Assembly: GCF_019635465.1 (NCBI RefSeq)
Contig: NZ_JAHBZK010000010.1
Coordinates: 86,819 to 150,818 of the forward strand
Direction: 5' to 3'
DNA: 64,000 bases
DNA from: Hydrogenophaga sp.
GTDB lineage: Bacteria; Pseudomonadota; Gammaproteobacteria; Burkholderiales; Burkholderiaceae_C
The translations under genes and the position numbers were made by a program. The notes beneath the pieces were generated by a model that ran no database searches, was not told where the DNA came from, and saw only the letters and a list, made by a program, of their open reading frames with translations. Shown here one piece after another: positions 7,359 to 15,451 of this stretch (its first letter is position 1; each line of letters starts with the position of its first letter).

Positions 7359-9446
7359 ATGCCTGAAGAAATCTCCCCGGAGTTGACGCGCTGCCTGGCC
7401 GAGGCGCTGGAAGCCTCGCGCCAGTGGGTGCCTGCCTGGCTCGACAAGGTGCAGACCATCCTGCGCGAGCAGGAGCGCTCCGCGCCCAACTACTACGAGC
7501 GCACTGCGCTGATCGATGCCTACACCACGCTACAGCGCAGCCGCGATGCGGTGGCGCGGCATTGGCTGTCGGCGATTGCCGAAAGCCTGGAGGACGCGCC
7601 GTCTGAACTCTTGGGCTTGCCCAAGCGCACCTCGCTGAGACTGGACGAGCTCGAGCTCATGGGCGATGACCAGGTGGTTGAAAAGGTCGAGACGGCTCGC
7701 GTGCAGCAAGTTGCCATGATGAAGGCAGAGGATGCCTACCTCGAGTTCTCGGCGCGCCTGTCCACCGCGCAGGGTTTTCGCGTTGTCAACGCCGACGCGA
7801 ACCCGCTCAGCGTCACCGCCTTTGTCGAGTGCCTGATCGAGGCGCTCAAGGCGCTGGAGATCAGCCCTGCCGTGCGCGCCCGGTGGCTCAACGCCGGGGC
7901 GGCGCCGTTGGGCGAGGCGCTGGCCAAGCTCTACCAGCGGCTGGACCTGCTGCTGGCCGAGCAGAACGTCAAACCCGCAGGCTACGCCGTCATCACCGCA
8001 CCCGAATCGCGTGCCTTCACCGAGGAGGAGCTCGGCGGTGAAGACCTGCTGGGCGGCCCGATGACCGAGCGTCAGGCCTTGCTGACGCTGGATCACCTGC
8101 ACCAGCTGCTGGTGGGCAGCGAGGGCTCGGACATCTCGCAGAACGACGAGATGACGCGCTCGCTGGCGGCCGAAGTGGTCACGCTGCTGATGCAGCGCAT
8201 AGCGGGGGACAAGCGCTTGCTCAAACCGGTGCGCGCGCAGTTGCAGGACATGAAACCCGCGCTGCTGGAGCTGGCCAACAACGACCCGCGCTTTTTTGCC
8301 GACCGCAACAACCCGGCGCGCCGATTGCTTGACAACGTGACGGCGCGCAGCCTGGCCTATACCAGCGAGCAGGAAGCCGGTTTCACCGCCTACATGGGCG
8401 AGCTGCGCCAGATCGTCAACGACTTGCGTCGCCCGGGGGGCAACATCGCGTCGCGCATTCCGGCGCTGCTGGAGCGCGTGCAGCGCTCGCAGGATGCGGC
8501 GGTGCCCAGGGCCGAGATCGAGGCGCGTGGCCGAGCCATGCAGACCCTGGTCCGCGTGGAGCAGCGCAAGCTGCTGGCCGAGAAGATTGCCGAGGAATTT
8601 CGCGCGCGTGTCGACTACGCCAAGGCACCGGGTCCGGTGCGCCGCTTCCTCACCGGTGTGTGGGCCCTGGTGGTGGCCAAGGCGCGCATCGACGAGAGCG
8701 AACGCCCGCCCATGCTGTCTGGCGATTCACTGGCCAAGCGCTACGTCGACATCCTGGGCGACTTGCTGTGGTCGTGCCAGCTGAGCCTGGCCAGCCAGAA
8801 CCGGCCGCGCCTGGTGAAGGTCATCCCGCCCGTGCTACGCACGCTGCGCGAAGGTCTGGACTCGATCGACTACCCGCGCGAAAAGGTGGAAGCCTTCTTC
8901 CAGACGCTGATGGGCTTGCACGAAGCGGCGTACAAGACGCAGCGACCGAGTGGTCGCCCGGCGCCGACGTCGGCCGACAAAGCGCCCGAGGCAGAGGGCG
9001 ACGTCAGTGTGCTCAACATGGACGATGACGCCCTGTGGATGCGCCACCAGGAAGCCAAGGACACCAACTTCTACGACGACTCGCTGCCCGAGTCGACCCA
9101 GCCCGCCTTCATGAACACCGAGCCCATGCCGGTGCAGCGCGACTGGGCGGACATCAAGGCCGAGATGGCCTTGCGCGACGCCACCGGTCTCAAGGTTGGC
9201 GGCTGGTTCGATCTGCAGCAGGACGGCCAGATGTTGCGCGTGCAGCTCACCTGGGCCAGCCCGCACGGCACGCTGTTCCTGTTCGGCACGGCCTCCGGGC
9301 GCTCGTTGTCAATGACGCGCCGTGGCGTGGACCGCCTGATTGAACAAGGCAAGCTGCGCGTGGTGGCCGACTACAGCATGGTCGATGAGGCGCTGGACGC
9401 GGTGGCCGAGCAGGCACTCAAGAACTCCGGCAAGTCGAGCAAGTAG
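7359..9446 (+). CDS. DUF1631 family protein
   Basis: A 695-residue protein of the DUF1631 family found mainly in beta- and gammaproteobacteria. Such proteins are often mislabelled thymidine phosphorylase; nothing here resembles that enzyme. It is largely alpha-helical and charged. The C-terminal portion from about residue 600 (RDWADIKAEMALRDATGLKVGGWFDLQQDG, then a beta-rich stretch) resembles the PilZ-like C-terminal domain of the family, which suggests but does not prove cyclic-di-GMP or effector binding. The ATG at 7359 (MPEEISPELTRCL) was chosen; the extra 21 residues from 7296 look non-coding. No membrane segment or signal peptide is seen. Confidence 0.88.
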   Translation: MPEEISPELTRCLAEALEASRQWVPAWLDKVQTILREQERSAPNYYERTALIDAYTTLQRSRDAVARHWLSAIAESLEDAPSELLGLPKRTSLRLDELELMGDDQVVEKVETARVQQVAMMKAEDAYLEFSARLSTAQGFRVVNADANPLSVTAFVECLIEALKALEISPAVRARWLNAGAAPLGEALAKLYQRLDLLLAEQNVKPAGYAVITAPESRAFTEEELGGEDLLGGPMTERQALLTLDHLHQLLVGSEGSDISQNDEMTRSLAAEVVTLLMQRIAGDKRLLKPVRAQLQDMKPALLELANNDPRFFADRNNPARRLLDNVTARSLAYTSEQEAGFTAYMGELRQIVNDLRRPGGNIASRIPALLERVQRSQDAAVPRAEIEARGRAMQTLVRVEQRKLLAEKIAEEFRARVDYAKAPGPVRRFLTGVWALVVAKARIDESERPPMLSGDSLAKRYVDILGDLLWSCQLSLASQNRPRLVKVIPPVLRTLREGLDSIDYPREKVEAFFQTLMGLHEAAYKTQRPSGRPAPTSADKAPEAEGDVSVLNMDDDALWMRHQEAKDTNFYDDSLPESTQPAFMNTEPMPVQRDWADIKAEMALRDATGLKVGGWFDLQQDGQMLRVQLTWASPHGTLFLFGTASGRSLSMTRRGVDRLIEQGKLRVVADYSMVDEALDAVAEQALKNSGKSSK

Positions 9447-9475
9447 CTGTTGCGTTGCCGCCTCATTGGCGCGCG

Positions 9476-9576
9476 ATGACGGATGACTTGCCTCTGCGAG
9501 GCTGAATGACAAATGACTGTCTGGGCGCCTGCGCAGTCATCAAGCGCGCAGCGCGAAGTCATTCGTCATTTGTCAT
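9476..9576. repeat. Cluster of ATGAC/GTCAT inverted and direct repeats
   Basis: Five ATGAC- or GTCAT-containing units fall in about 100 bases between convergent genes. A perfect 12-base inverted pair lies at 9506-9517 and 9565-9576. A second pair at 9476-9489 and 9556-9569 has one mismatch over 14 bases. The arms are nested unevenly, so alternative foldings are possible. It may serve as a bidirectional end structure. No T tract is present. Confidence 0.6.
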
Positions 9577-9585
9577 CAAGGCACG

Positions 9586-10950
9586 TCACGCCGGCGCGCC
9601 CACCGCCTGTGCGCTGCCTTTGCGCAGCAGCTTCTTGCGCACCAGGTGGATGTTGCCGCGCAAGGCATAGAGCTCATCGGTGTACGACAGCGGCACCACC
9701 ACCTTCTCCACCTTGTGCTCCATGTCGTCGAGCTGGGCAATGAGTTCATCGGCCGACGCGCTGCCGGCTTCGTGGCGCTGCTCGATGTCGCGCAGCTCGG
9801 CGTACCAGCGGAACACGCGCGAGCGGATGCGGAAGGTGTAGAGCGGCGGCACGATGCGCGACAGCGGCAGTGCCAGCGCGATGATCAGGCCCATGGCCAG
9901 CCACATGCGCTCGATGACGTTGGCCAGCCAGAACGGCAGGTAGCGCTGCAGAAAGGGCAGGCCGCCCTTGAGGGCGCGCTCGGCCTCGGGCGCGACCGGC
10001 AGCTCGCTGTGGTCGAGGTTGGGGTATTCGCGCGCCCGGTTGAACCAGCCTGCGCCACCGTGCATCTCGACCGCCGTCTGCGCAAACAGCTGCAGCACGG
10101 CGGGGTGGGTGCCGGCACGCGCAAGCAGGCTGGTGGTCGAGGCCACCAGGCGCACGTTGCGTGGCGGCACGTTGTTGGCCAGATCCACCATGCCCTGCGG
10201 CATGGTCACGGGTGTGAGGTAGCCGAAGCGGCGCGAGTAGGCCTCGGCCTGCGCGAAGTCCAGCAGTTTCACGCCCGGCGTCTGCAGCAGCATCTGCACG
10301 ATCAGCGATTCGGGTGCCGAGGCGAACACGAGGGCGTCGAGCTGCCCGTCCAGAAAGGCCACCGTGGCCGGCGTCTGCTCCAGCTGGCTGAGCACGATCT
10401 CGCGTGGTTCGATGCGGTTGACCTGAAGCAAGGTGTTGAACAAGCGGGGCACACCGCTGCCGGGCGTGCCCACGTTGACCCGCCAGCCCTTGAGGTCGGC
10501 CAGGTTCTTCAGCACAGGTTCCTTCTGCAGGCGCTTGGCGGCGTCTTCGCGATAGAACAGCCACAGGGGTTCCACGAACAGGCTGCCCAGGGAGACGATG
10601 CTGTCCTCCTCGTCGTAGCCGAGGTCGGCCGAGCCGCCTTGCACGAAACCCAGGTCCACCTCGCCGCGGCGCAGGCGGTCGAGGTTGTCGGACGAACCCT
10701 CGGTGCGCACCATTTCAACGGTGATGCCGTAGCGCTTGAGGGCCTGTGCATAGCGCTGACCGAAGGCGTCGTAGGCGCTTTGTTCCGGCCCGGTGGCCAG
10801 CACCACCTTCTTGGGCGGGTTGGGGTTGAGCCACCACCAGGTGAAGCCCAGCAGGGCGATCGTGAGCAGCACGATCGGGCTGCCCGAGAGCAGCATCTCC
10901 TTGAGCGAGATCAGGGTGTAGCGCAGGGTCTTGGGCATGGGCGCGAACAT
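9586..10950 (-). CDS. TAXI-family TRAP solute-binding protein, membrane-anchored
   Basis: A 454-residue protein of the TAXI (TRAP-associated extracytoplasmic immunogenic) family. It has an N-terminal membrane anchor at about residues 21-41 and then a periplasmic-binding-protein fold: KVVLATGPEQSAYDAFGQRYAQAL near residue 48, EGSSDNLDRLRRGEVDLGFVQGG near residue 83, and WRVNVGTPGSG near residue 155. A second membrane helix at about residue 340-365 is followed by a cytoplasmic helical tail. Anchored TAXI proteins with a C-terminal tail are common in Burkholderiales as orphans without TRAP permease genes, as here. The ligand is unknown. An in-frame ATG at 10938 is an alternative start. Confidence 0.88.
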   Translation of the reverse strand: MFAPMPKTLRYTLISLKEMLLSGSPIVLLTIALLGFTWWWLNPNPPKKVVLATGPEQSAYDAFGQRYAQALKRYGITVEMVRTEGSSDNLDRLRRGEVDLGFVQGGSADLGYDEEDSIVSLGSLFVEPLWLFYREDAAKRLQKEPVLKNLADLKGWRVNVGTPGSGVPRLFNTLLQVNRIEPREIVLSQLEQTPATVAFLDGQLDALVFASAPESLIVQMLLQTPGVKLLDFAQAEAYSRRFGYLTPVTMPQGMVDLANNVPPRNVRLVASTTSLLARAGTHPAVLQLFAQTAVEMHGGAGWFNRAREYPNLDHSELPVAPEAERALKGGLPFLQRYLPFWLANVIERMWLAMGLIIALALPLSRIVPPLYTFRIRSRVFRWYAELRDIEQRHEAGSASADELIAQLDDMEHKVEKVVVPLSYTDELYALRGNIHLVRKKLLRKGSAQAVGAPA

Positions 10951-10965
10951 AGCACGCGACCCATG

Positions 10966-10991
10966 AAAAACGCCCGGCGTTGCCGGGCGTT
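10966..10991 (-). terminator. Rho-independent terminator of the chemoreceptor gene
   Basis: A 10-bp GC-rich stem (10969-10978 with 10982-10991) with a 3-base loop is followed by five T residues on the minus strand. It lies 28 bases past the chemoreceptor stop and just upstream of the TAXI gene start. Confidence 0.88.
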
Positions 10992-11018
10992 ACAGAAGCG
11001 TCGACGGCTTGGCCGCGC

Positions 11019-12602
11019 TCAGCCCTGCACCTTGCCGCGCTGGTGCAGGCGGAACACGCCGACCGCCTCGTACATCACCTGGGCCTGCGATTGCAGCGAG
11101 CTGGCCGCTGCAGCGAGCTGTTCGACCATGGCCGAGTTCTGCTGCGTCACGCTGTCGAGCTGACCGACCGCCTGGTTGATCTGCGCGATGCCGCTGGATT
11201 GTTCTTGCGTGGCGTGGGTGATGTCGCCGATCAGCGCGTTGACCTGCTCGACCGAGCCCACCACGCCGGCCATGGTCTGGCCGGTGCTGTGCACCAGCTG
11301 GTTGCCCTGCGCCACCTTGTGGGCTGATTCGTCGATCAACTGCTTGATTTCCTTGGCGGCGTCCAGCGTGCGCTGCGCCAGTTGTCGCACCTCGCCGGCC
11401 ACCACCGCAAAGCCACGGCCTTGCTCGCCAGCGCGCGCGGCTTCCACTGCGGCATTGAGCGCCAGGATGTTGGTCTGGAACGAGATGCCGTCGATGACCT
11501 GGATGATCTCGCCGATGCGCGCGGAGCTGCGGCTGATGTCTTCCATCGTGTTCACCACGTCGTGCATGGCCTGGTTGCCATCGCGCGCCACCGACGCAGC
11601 CTGCTGCGCCAGTCGGGCCGCTTCGCCCGCGGTGCTGGCACTTTGCGCCACCGTGCTGTTCATCTGGTCCATTGAAGCGGCGGTTTCTTCCAGGTTGCTG
11701 GCCTGCGCCTCGGTGCGCGAGGACAGGTCCTGGTTGCCGGCGGCGATTTCGCGGCTGGCAACCTGCACATGCTCCACTTCTTCGCGCACATCGGACACGA
11801 CGGCTTGCAGGTTGACGTTGAGCTGGTTCAGCGCCTTGGCCAGGCCACCAAACTCGCCCGAGCCGATGCGGCGCAGGCGGGTGGTGAGATCGCCAGCGGC
11901 CATGGTGTTGGCGAATGCGATCGCACTTTGCAGCGGTTCAACGACTTGCTGGCGCAGCAACCAGGCCGCCACACCAGCCGCGCCCAAAGCGGGCACCAGG
12001 GCGCCCAGCCAGGCCCAGCCATTGAGGCCGCTGCCCCAGTGGCCCAGGGCCATGCCGACGGCGGTGAGTGCAAGGCTCACAACACCGATGGTCTTGCCCA
12101 GGGTGGGGCGCAGCAGGCTCTGCAAGGCACCGCGCCAGCCGGCCAGCACCACGCGGCCGCTGTGCAGCGTGGTCAGGGCCTGGCCCTGCTCGCGTTCGGC
12201 GCGCATTTGCGCATAGAGCTTTTCAGCAGCCTGCACCTGCTCGCGCGTGGGTTTGGTGCGCACCGACATGTAGCCGACGGCCTGGCCGTTGTTCACGATG
12301 GGCGTGGCGTTGGCCATGACCCAGTAGTGGTCGCCGTTCTTGCGGCGGTTCTTCACCAGTGCCGACCAGGGCGAGCCGCTCTTGAGCGTGGCCCACATGT
12401 CGCGAAAGGCCTCCGCCGGCATGTCGGGGTGGCGGATCAGGTTGTGCGGCTGGCCCAGCAATTCCTCGCGGCTGTAGCCGCTGACGGCCACGAAGGCCGG
12501 GTTGCAGTAGGTGATGTGACTTTGCAGGTCGGTGGTCGAGACCAGCGTGACGCCGTCGGGAATGACGAACTCTTGTTGTGTGACGGGCAGATTCGTGCGC
12601 AT
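11019..12602 (-). CDS. Methyl-accepting chemotaxis protein with N-terminal PAS domain (Aer-like)
   Basis: A 527-residue chemoreceptor. An Aer-like PAS domain occupies about residues 15-130 ([34 protein letters not shown]), probably sensing redox or energy state through a bound cofactor. Two adjacent hydrophobic segments follow at about 175-220, then a HAMP region and a long signalling coiled coil. The conserved hairpin tip is readable around [20 protein letters not shown]. The ATG at 12602 ([13 protein letters not shown]) matches Aer-type starts; the 36-residue extension is non-coding. A FliA-type promoter precedes it and a terminator follows, so it is a single-gene unit. Signals should reach CheA/CheW encoded elsewhere. 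Confidence 0.95.
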   Translation of the reverse strand: MRTNLPVTQQEFVIPDGVTLVSTTDLQSHITYCNPAFVAVSGYSREELLGQPHNLIRHPDMPAEAFRDMWATLKSGSPWSALVKNRRKNGDHYWVMANATPIVNNGQAVGYMSVRTKPTREQVQAAEKLYAQMRAEREQGQALTTLHSGRVVLAGWRGALQSLLRPTLGKTIGVVSLALTAVGMALGHWGSGLNGWAWLGALVPALGAAGVAAWLLRQQVVEPLQSAIAFANTMAAGDLTTRLRRIGSGEFGGLAKALNQLNVNLQAVVSDVREEVEHVQVASREIAAGNQDLSSRTEAQASNLEETAASMDQMNSTVAQSASTAGEAARLAQQAASVARDGNQAMHDVVNTMEDISRSSARIGEIIQVIDGISFQTNILALNAAVEAARAGEQGRGFAVVAGEVRQLAQRTLDAAKEIKQLIDESAHKVAQGNQLVHSTGQTMAGVVGSVEQVNALIGDITHATQEQSSGIAQINQAVGQLDSVTQQNSAMVEQLAAAASSLQSQAQVMYEAVGVFRLHQRGKVQG

Positions 12603-12666
12603 GTGTAAGTCCTGGGTACTCTCGCCGGGCGCAGTGCGCCCCATTGCAAGAAAAGGTGCAAGAGAG

Positions 12667-12692
12667 TATCGGCACTTCAGGCCCTTTCTGAA
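12667..12692 (-). promoter_or_regulatory. Candidate FliA (sigma-28) promoter
   Basis: On the minus strand GCCGATA (12673-12667) is a seven-base match to the sigma-28 -10 element GCCGATAA. At the usual 15-base distance lies TTCA, a half match to TAAA. It would give a leader of about 55 bases before the chemoreceptor ATG. Chemoreceptor genes are commonly FliA-dependent, which fits the context. Confidence 0.5.
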
Positions 12693-12749
12693 CGCCGGAA
12701 CACAGGGCAAAACGCCCGTCTGACCGCTGCTTCGGGCGCCTTCGGTTGC

Positions 12750-13037
12750 TCAGGGTGCGCGCTCGATCGACAAGACCGTATAGGCGCCGTTGATCTGGTC
12801 GGCGGTGAAGCGCACCTTGTCGCCGGCTTTGAGCGCGGACAGCTGCGCCGGGTCCTTGACCTTGAAGACCATGGTCATGGGCGGCATGTCCAGGTTCTTG
12901 ATTTCACCGTGCTTGATCGTGACTTCCTGGCCTGCGCTGTTGACGCGGCGGACCTCGCCTTCGGTCACGGGCAGGTCGGCGGCCATCGCGGCGCCGGCCA
13001 GCAGCCAGGCGGCTGCGATGAGGGGTTTGAACGTCAT
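12750..13037 (-). CDS. CusF-like periplasmic copper-binding protein
   Basis: A 95-residue secreted protein. The signal peptide runs to about residue 20 (WLLAGAAMAA), followed by a small OB-fold domain. The CusF pattern is present: KHGEIKNLDMPPMTMVFKV near residues 43-60, providing the Met pair and His that bind Cu(I)/Ag(I), and ALKAGDKVRFTAD in the last strands. CusF proteins carry periplasmic Cu(I) to efflux pumps or other acceptors. It is the last gene of the copper operon, 32 bases after the DUF411 gene. No CusABC pump lies beside it, so its acceptor here is unknown. Confidence 0.92.
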   Translation of the reverse strand: MTFKPLIAAAWLLAGAAMAADLPVTEGEVRRVNSAGQEVTIKHGEIKNLDMPPMTMVFKVKDPAQLSALKAGDKVRFTADQINGAYTVLSIERAP

Positions 13038-13069
13038 GGGGACTCCATCGGGAACAGGGAAGAAATGCA

Positions 13070-13546
13070 TCAGCGGAAGTAGGACTGGAAGACGCGGGAC
13101 TGGCCGTTGCGCAGGACCAGCAGCACGTCGTGCGGGTCCTGGCGGCCGTTGTAGGCGGGGCCGTCCATGCCGGGGCTGCCCACCGGCATGCCGGGCACGG
13201 CCAGGCCCAGTGCATCGGGGCGTTCGGCGAGCAGGCGGTGAATGTCGCGCGCGGGTACGTGGCCCTCGATCACATAGCCACCGATGCGCGCGGTGTGGCA
13301 CGAGGCGTAGCGATCGGGCAGGCCCAGGCGTTTGCGCACGGCGGTGTTGCCGGTGTCGAAGGTCTGCACCGCGATGCCGTTGCTGCGCAGGTGGTTGACC
13401 CAGTCGTGGCAGCAGCCGCAGTTCGGGTCTTTCCAGACCTGCAGGGTGAGGGGTGTGGCGTCGGTGGTCGCACGCGCCAGCGGCAGCAGAGCCGACAGGG
13501 CGGCGGCGGTGATCAGTTGTCGTCGTGGGGTGGGCATGGGGTTCAT
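13070..13546 (-). CDS. DUF411 family metal-associated protein
   Basis: A 158-residue exported protein of the DUF411 family, often found in copper or metal-resistance clusters. The N terminus has an arginine pair followed by a hydrophobic stretch (PTPRRQLITAAALSALLPLARA), compatible with Tat or Sec export. The mature domain starts LTLQVWKDPNCGCCHDWV with clustered cysteines at about residues 43, 45 and 46, plus a further Cys and His (YASCHTARIGGYVIEGHVP), a plausible soft-metal site. Its ATG at 13546 overlaps the cupredoxin TGA (ATGA). An alternative ATG is at 13537. The biochemical activity is not established. Confidence 0.9.
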   Translation of the reverse strand: MNPMPTPRRQLITAAALSALLPLARATTDATPLTLQVWKDPNCGCCHDWVNHLRSNGIAVQTFDTGNTAVRKRLGLPDRYASCHTARIGGYVIEGHVPARDIHRLLAERPDALGLAVPGMPVGSPGMDGPAYNGRQDPHDVLLVLRNGQSRVFQSYFR

Positions 13547-14049
13547 CCTTTGGGGGTGACACGCAGCGTGCCGCGCATGCCGGCTTCGTAGTGGCCGGCG
13601 ATCAGGCAGGCGAATTCGAAGTCACCCGCGCGGTTGAAGTGCCAGACCACATCGCCCTGGCGCCCTGGGGGGACGTGGGCCATGTAGGGCTCGTCGTGCT
13701 GCATGCCGGGGAAGCGCTTCATCAGCGCGGCGTGTGCTTCGAGTTCTTCTCGGGTGCCGAGCACGATCTCGTGCATCACGGCACCGGCGTTGACCGCGCG
13801 GATGCGCAAGGTCTCGCCTTCGCGCACGGTGATGTGGTTGGGCGTGAGGCGCATGTCGTCGCTCATGCGCACGGTGAGGGTGCGGCGTACGTCTTTGACG
13901 TCGCCGGCGATCCCCCAAGGCTTTTGCTCCTTCGTTTGTTCCTTGACCACGGGCATGGCCTCGCCATGCTTCTGATCGCCATGGGCATGGGCCAGCGGCC
14001 AGGCCGCGGCCAGGGGCCAGCCCAGCAGGGTTCGTCGTGTGGTGTTCAT
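13543..14049 (-). CDS. Cupredoxin-domain copper protein
   Basis: A 168-residue exported cupredoxin (plastocyanin/azurin-like fold). The leader MNTTRRTLLGWPLAAAWPLA has a twin-arginine-like pair. The fold is shown by ITVREGETLRIRAVNAGAVMHEIVLG (first copper His in MHE) and the C-terminal ligand loop FEFACLIAGHYEAGMRG, supplying Cys, His and Met in the usual type-1 order. A His/Lys/Glu-rich spacer follows the leader. The start is one base after the oxidase stop and the 3' end overlaps DUF411 by four bases, so it is tightly coupled. Likely role: electron transfer or Cu(I) shuttling to the multicopper oxidase (inference from context). Confidence 0.92.
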   Translation of the reverse strand: MNTTRRTLLGWPLAAAWPLAHAHGDQKHGEAMPVVKEQTKEQKPWGIAGDVKDVRRTLTVRMSDDMRLTPNHITVREGETLRIRAVNAGAVMHEIVLGTREELEAHAALMKRFPGMQHDEPYMAHVPPGRQGDVVWHFNRAGDFEFACLIAGHYEAGMRGTLRVTPKG

Positions 14050-14050
14050 C

Positions 14051-15442
14051 TCAGTGCTCCATGCCGTGTTGGTGACCCGAGGGTTTGCGTGCGCGGCCGT
14101 CGGGCGGATTGGGGTTGGCGGGCGCCCGCACCGGGGCCGGGGCTTGTGCGCCCTCGACCAGCCGCGCCTGCGTGCCTGGGGGTTGTTTGAAGTCGCCAGG
14201 GTCGGCGTAGTCGCCGGGCTTGAGGTCGGCACGCACCTTGAGGGTGGTGAACATGCCGCCCATCTCGATGGCGCCATAGGGCCCGGTGCCGGTCATCATG
14301 GGGAAGGTGTTGGCGGGCAGCTCCATCTGCATCTCACCCATGTCGGCCATGCCGCGCTCGCCCATCACCATGTAGTCGGGTGCGGCGCGCTGCAGCGGGC
14401 CCACGAGGCCGCGGTGGTCAACGCCGATCATGGTGGGCACGGCATGGCCCATGGCGCCCATGGTGTGGTGGCTCTTGTGGCAGTGCATGGCCCAGTCACC
14501 GGGTTCGTCGGCGATGAACTCGATCTGGCGCATCTGCCCGACGGCCACGTCCACCGTCACTTCGGGCCAGCGCGCGGTCTTGGGGGTGGGGCCGCCATCG
14601 GTGCCGGTGACCTCGAACTCGATGCCGTGGATGTGCACCGGGTGGTTGGTCATGGTGAGGTTGCCCACGCGCACACGCACCCGCTCGCCCAGGCGGGCCA
14701 CCAGGGGGCTGATGCCCGGAAACACCCGGCTGTTCCAGGCCCAGATGTTCTGGTCGAGCATGGTGTTGACCTGCGGGGTGGCGCTGCCCGGTTCGACGTC
14801 GAAGGCATTGAGCAGGAAGCAGTAGTCGCGCTGCGCCTCGGCAATGAGCGGGTGTTTGCCTTTGGGGTGGGTCACCCACATGCCCATCATGCCCATGGCC
14901 ATCTGCACCATCTCGTCGGCATGCGGGTGGTACATGAAGGTGCCAGGTCGGCGCGCCACGAACTCGTAGACGAAGGTTTTGCCGGGCGCAATCTGCGGCT
15001 GGTTCAAGCCACCCACGCCGTCCATGCCGTTGGGCAATCGCTGACCGTGCCAATGCACTGTGGTGTGCTCGGGCAGGCGGTTGGTCACGAACAGGCGCAC
15101 GCGATCGCCTTCGACCACTTCGATGGTGGGGCCCGGGCTCTGGCCGTTGTAGCCCCACATGTTCACGTTGAAGCCGGGCGCCATCTCGCGCACCACCGGC
15201 TCGGCCACCAGGTGGAACTCCTTGACGCCGTCGTTCATGCGCCAGGGAAGGGTCCAGCCGTTGAGGGTGATCACGGGGTTGTAGGGGCGACCCGCGCCGG
15301 TCACACCCGGGGGCAGCCAGGGTGCGGCGGTCTCGGCCGATGTCTGTTGCACGGCCTCGGGCAGGGCAGCCATGGCCACGCGGCTGACGCTGGCGGCAGC
15401 CACCGCGGAGGCGCCGGCAGCGAAGAAATGTCGTCGTTGCAT
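14051..15442 (-). CDS. Multicopper oxidase, copper-tolerance type
   Basis: A 463-residue periplasmic multicopper oxidase. The N terminus has a twin-arginine motif (QRRHFFAAGASAVAAASV), consistent with Tat export of a folded copper enzyme. All four ligand blocks are intact: HWHG at 130-133, HPHADEM at 172-178, HPVHIHG at 267-273 and HCHKSHHTM at 320-328. Methionine-rich stretches near 180-188 and after residue 355 fit Cu(I) oxidation or binding. The C terminus ends in His-rich HQHGMEH. It probably oxidises periplasmic Cu(I) to the less toxic Cu(II) with O2. Spacings of 9 bases from the TolC-like gene and 1 base to the cupredoxin gene place it in the copper operon. Confidence 0.95.
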   Translation of the reverse strand: MQRRHFFAAGASAVAAASVSRVAMAALPEAVQQTSAETAAPWLPPGVTGAGRPYNPVITLNGWTLPWRMNDGVKEFHLVAEPVVREMAPGFNVNMWGYNGQSPGPTIEVVEGDRVRLFVTNRLPEHTTVHWHGQRLPNGMDGVGGLNQPQIAPGKTFVYEFVARRPGTFMYHPHADEMVQMAMGMMGMWVTHPKGKHPLIAEAQRDYCFLLNAFDVEPGSATPQVNTMLDQNIWAWNSRVFPGISPLVARLGERVRVRVGNLTMTNHPVHIHGIEFEVTGTDGGPTPKTARWPEVTVDVAVGQMRQIEFIADEPGDWAMHCHKSHHTMGAMGHAVPTMIGVDHRGLVGPLQRAAPDYMVMGERGMADMGEMQMELPANTFPMMTGTGPYGAIEMGGMFTTLKVRADLKPGDYADPGDFKQPPGTQARLVEGAQAPAPVRAPANPNPPDGRARKPSGHQHGMEH

Positions 15443-15451
15443 GGAGATTCC

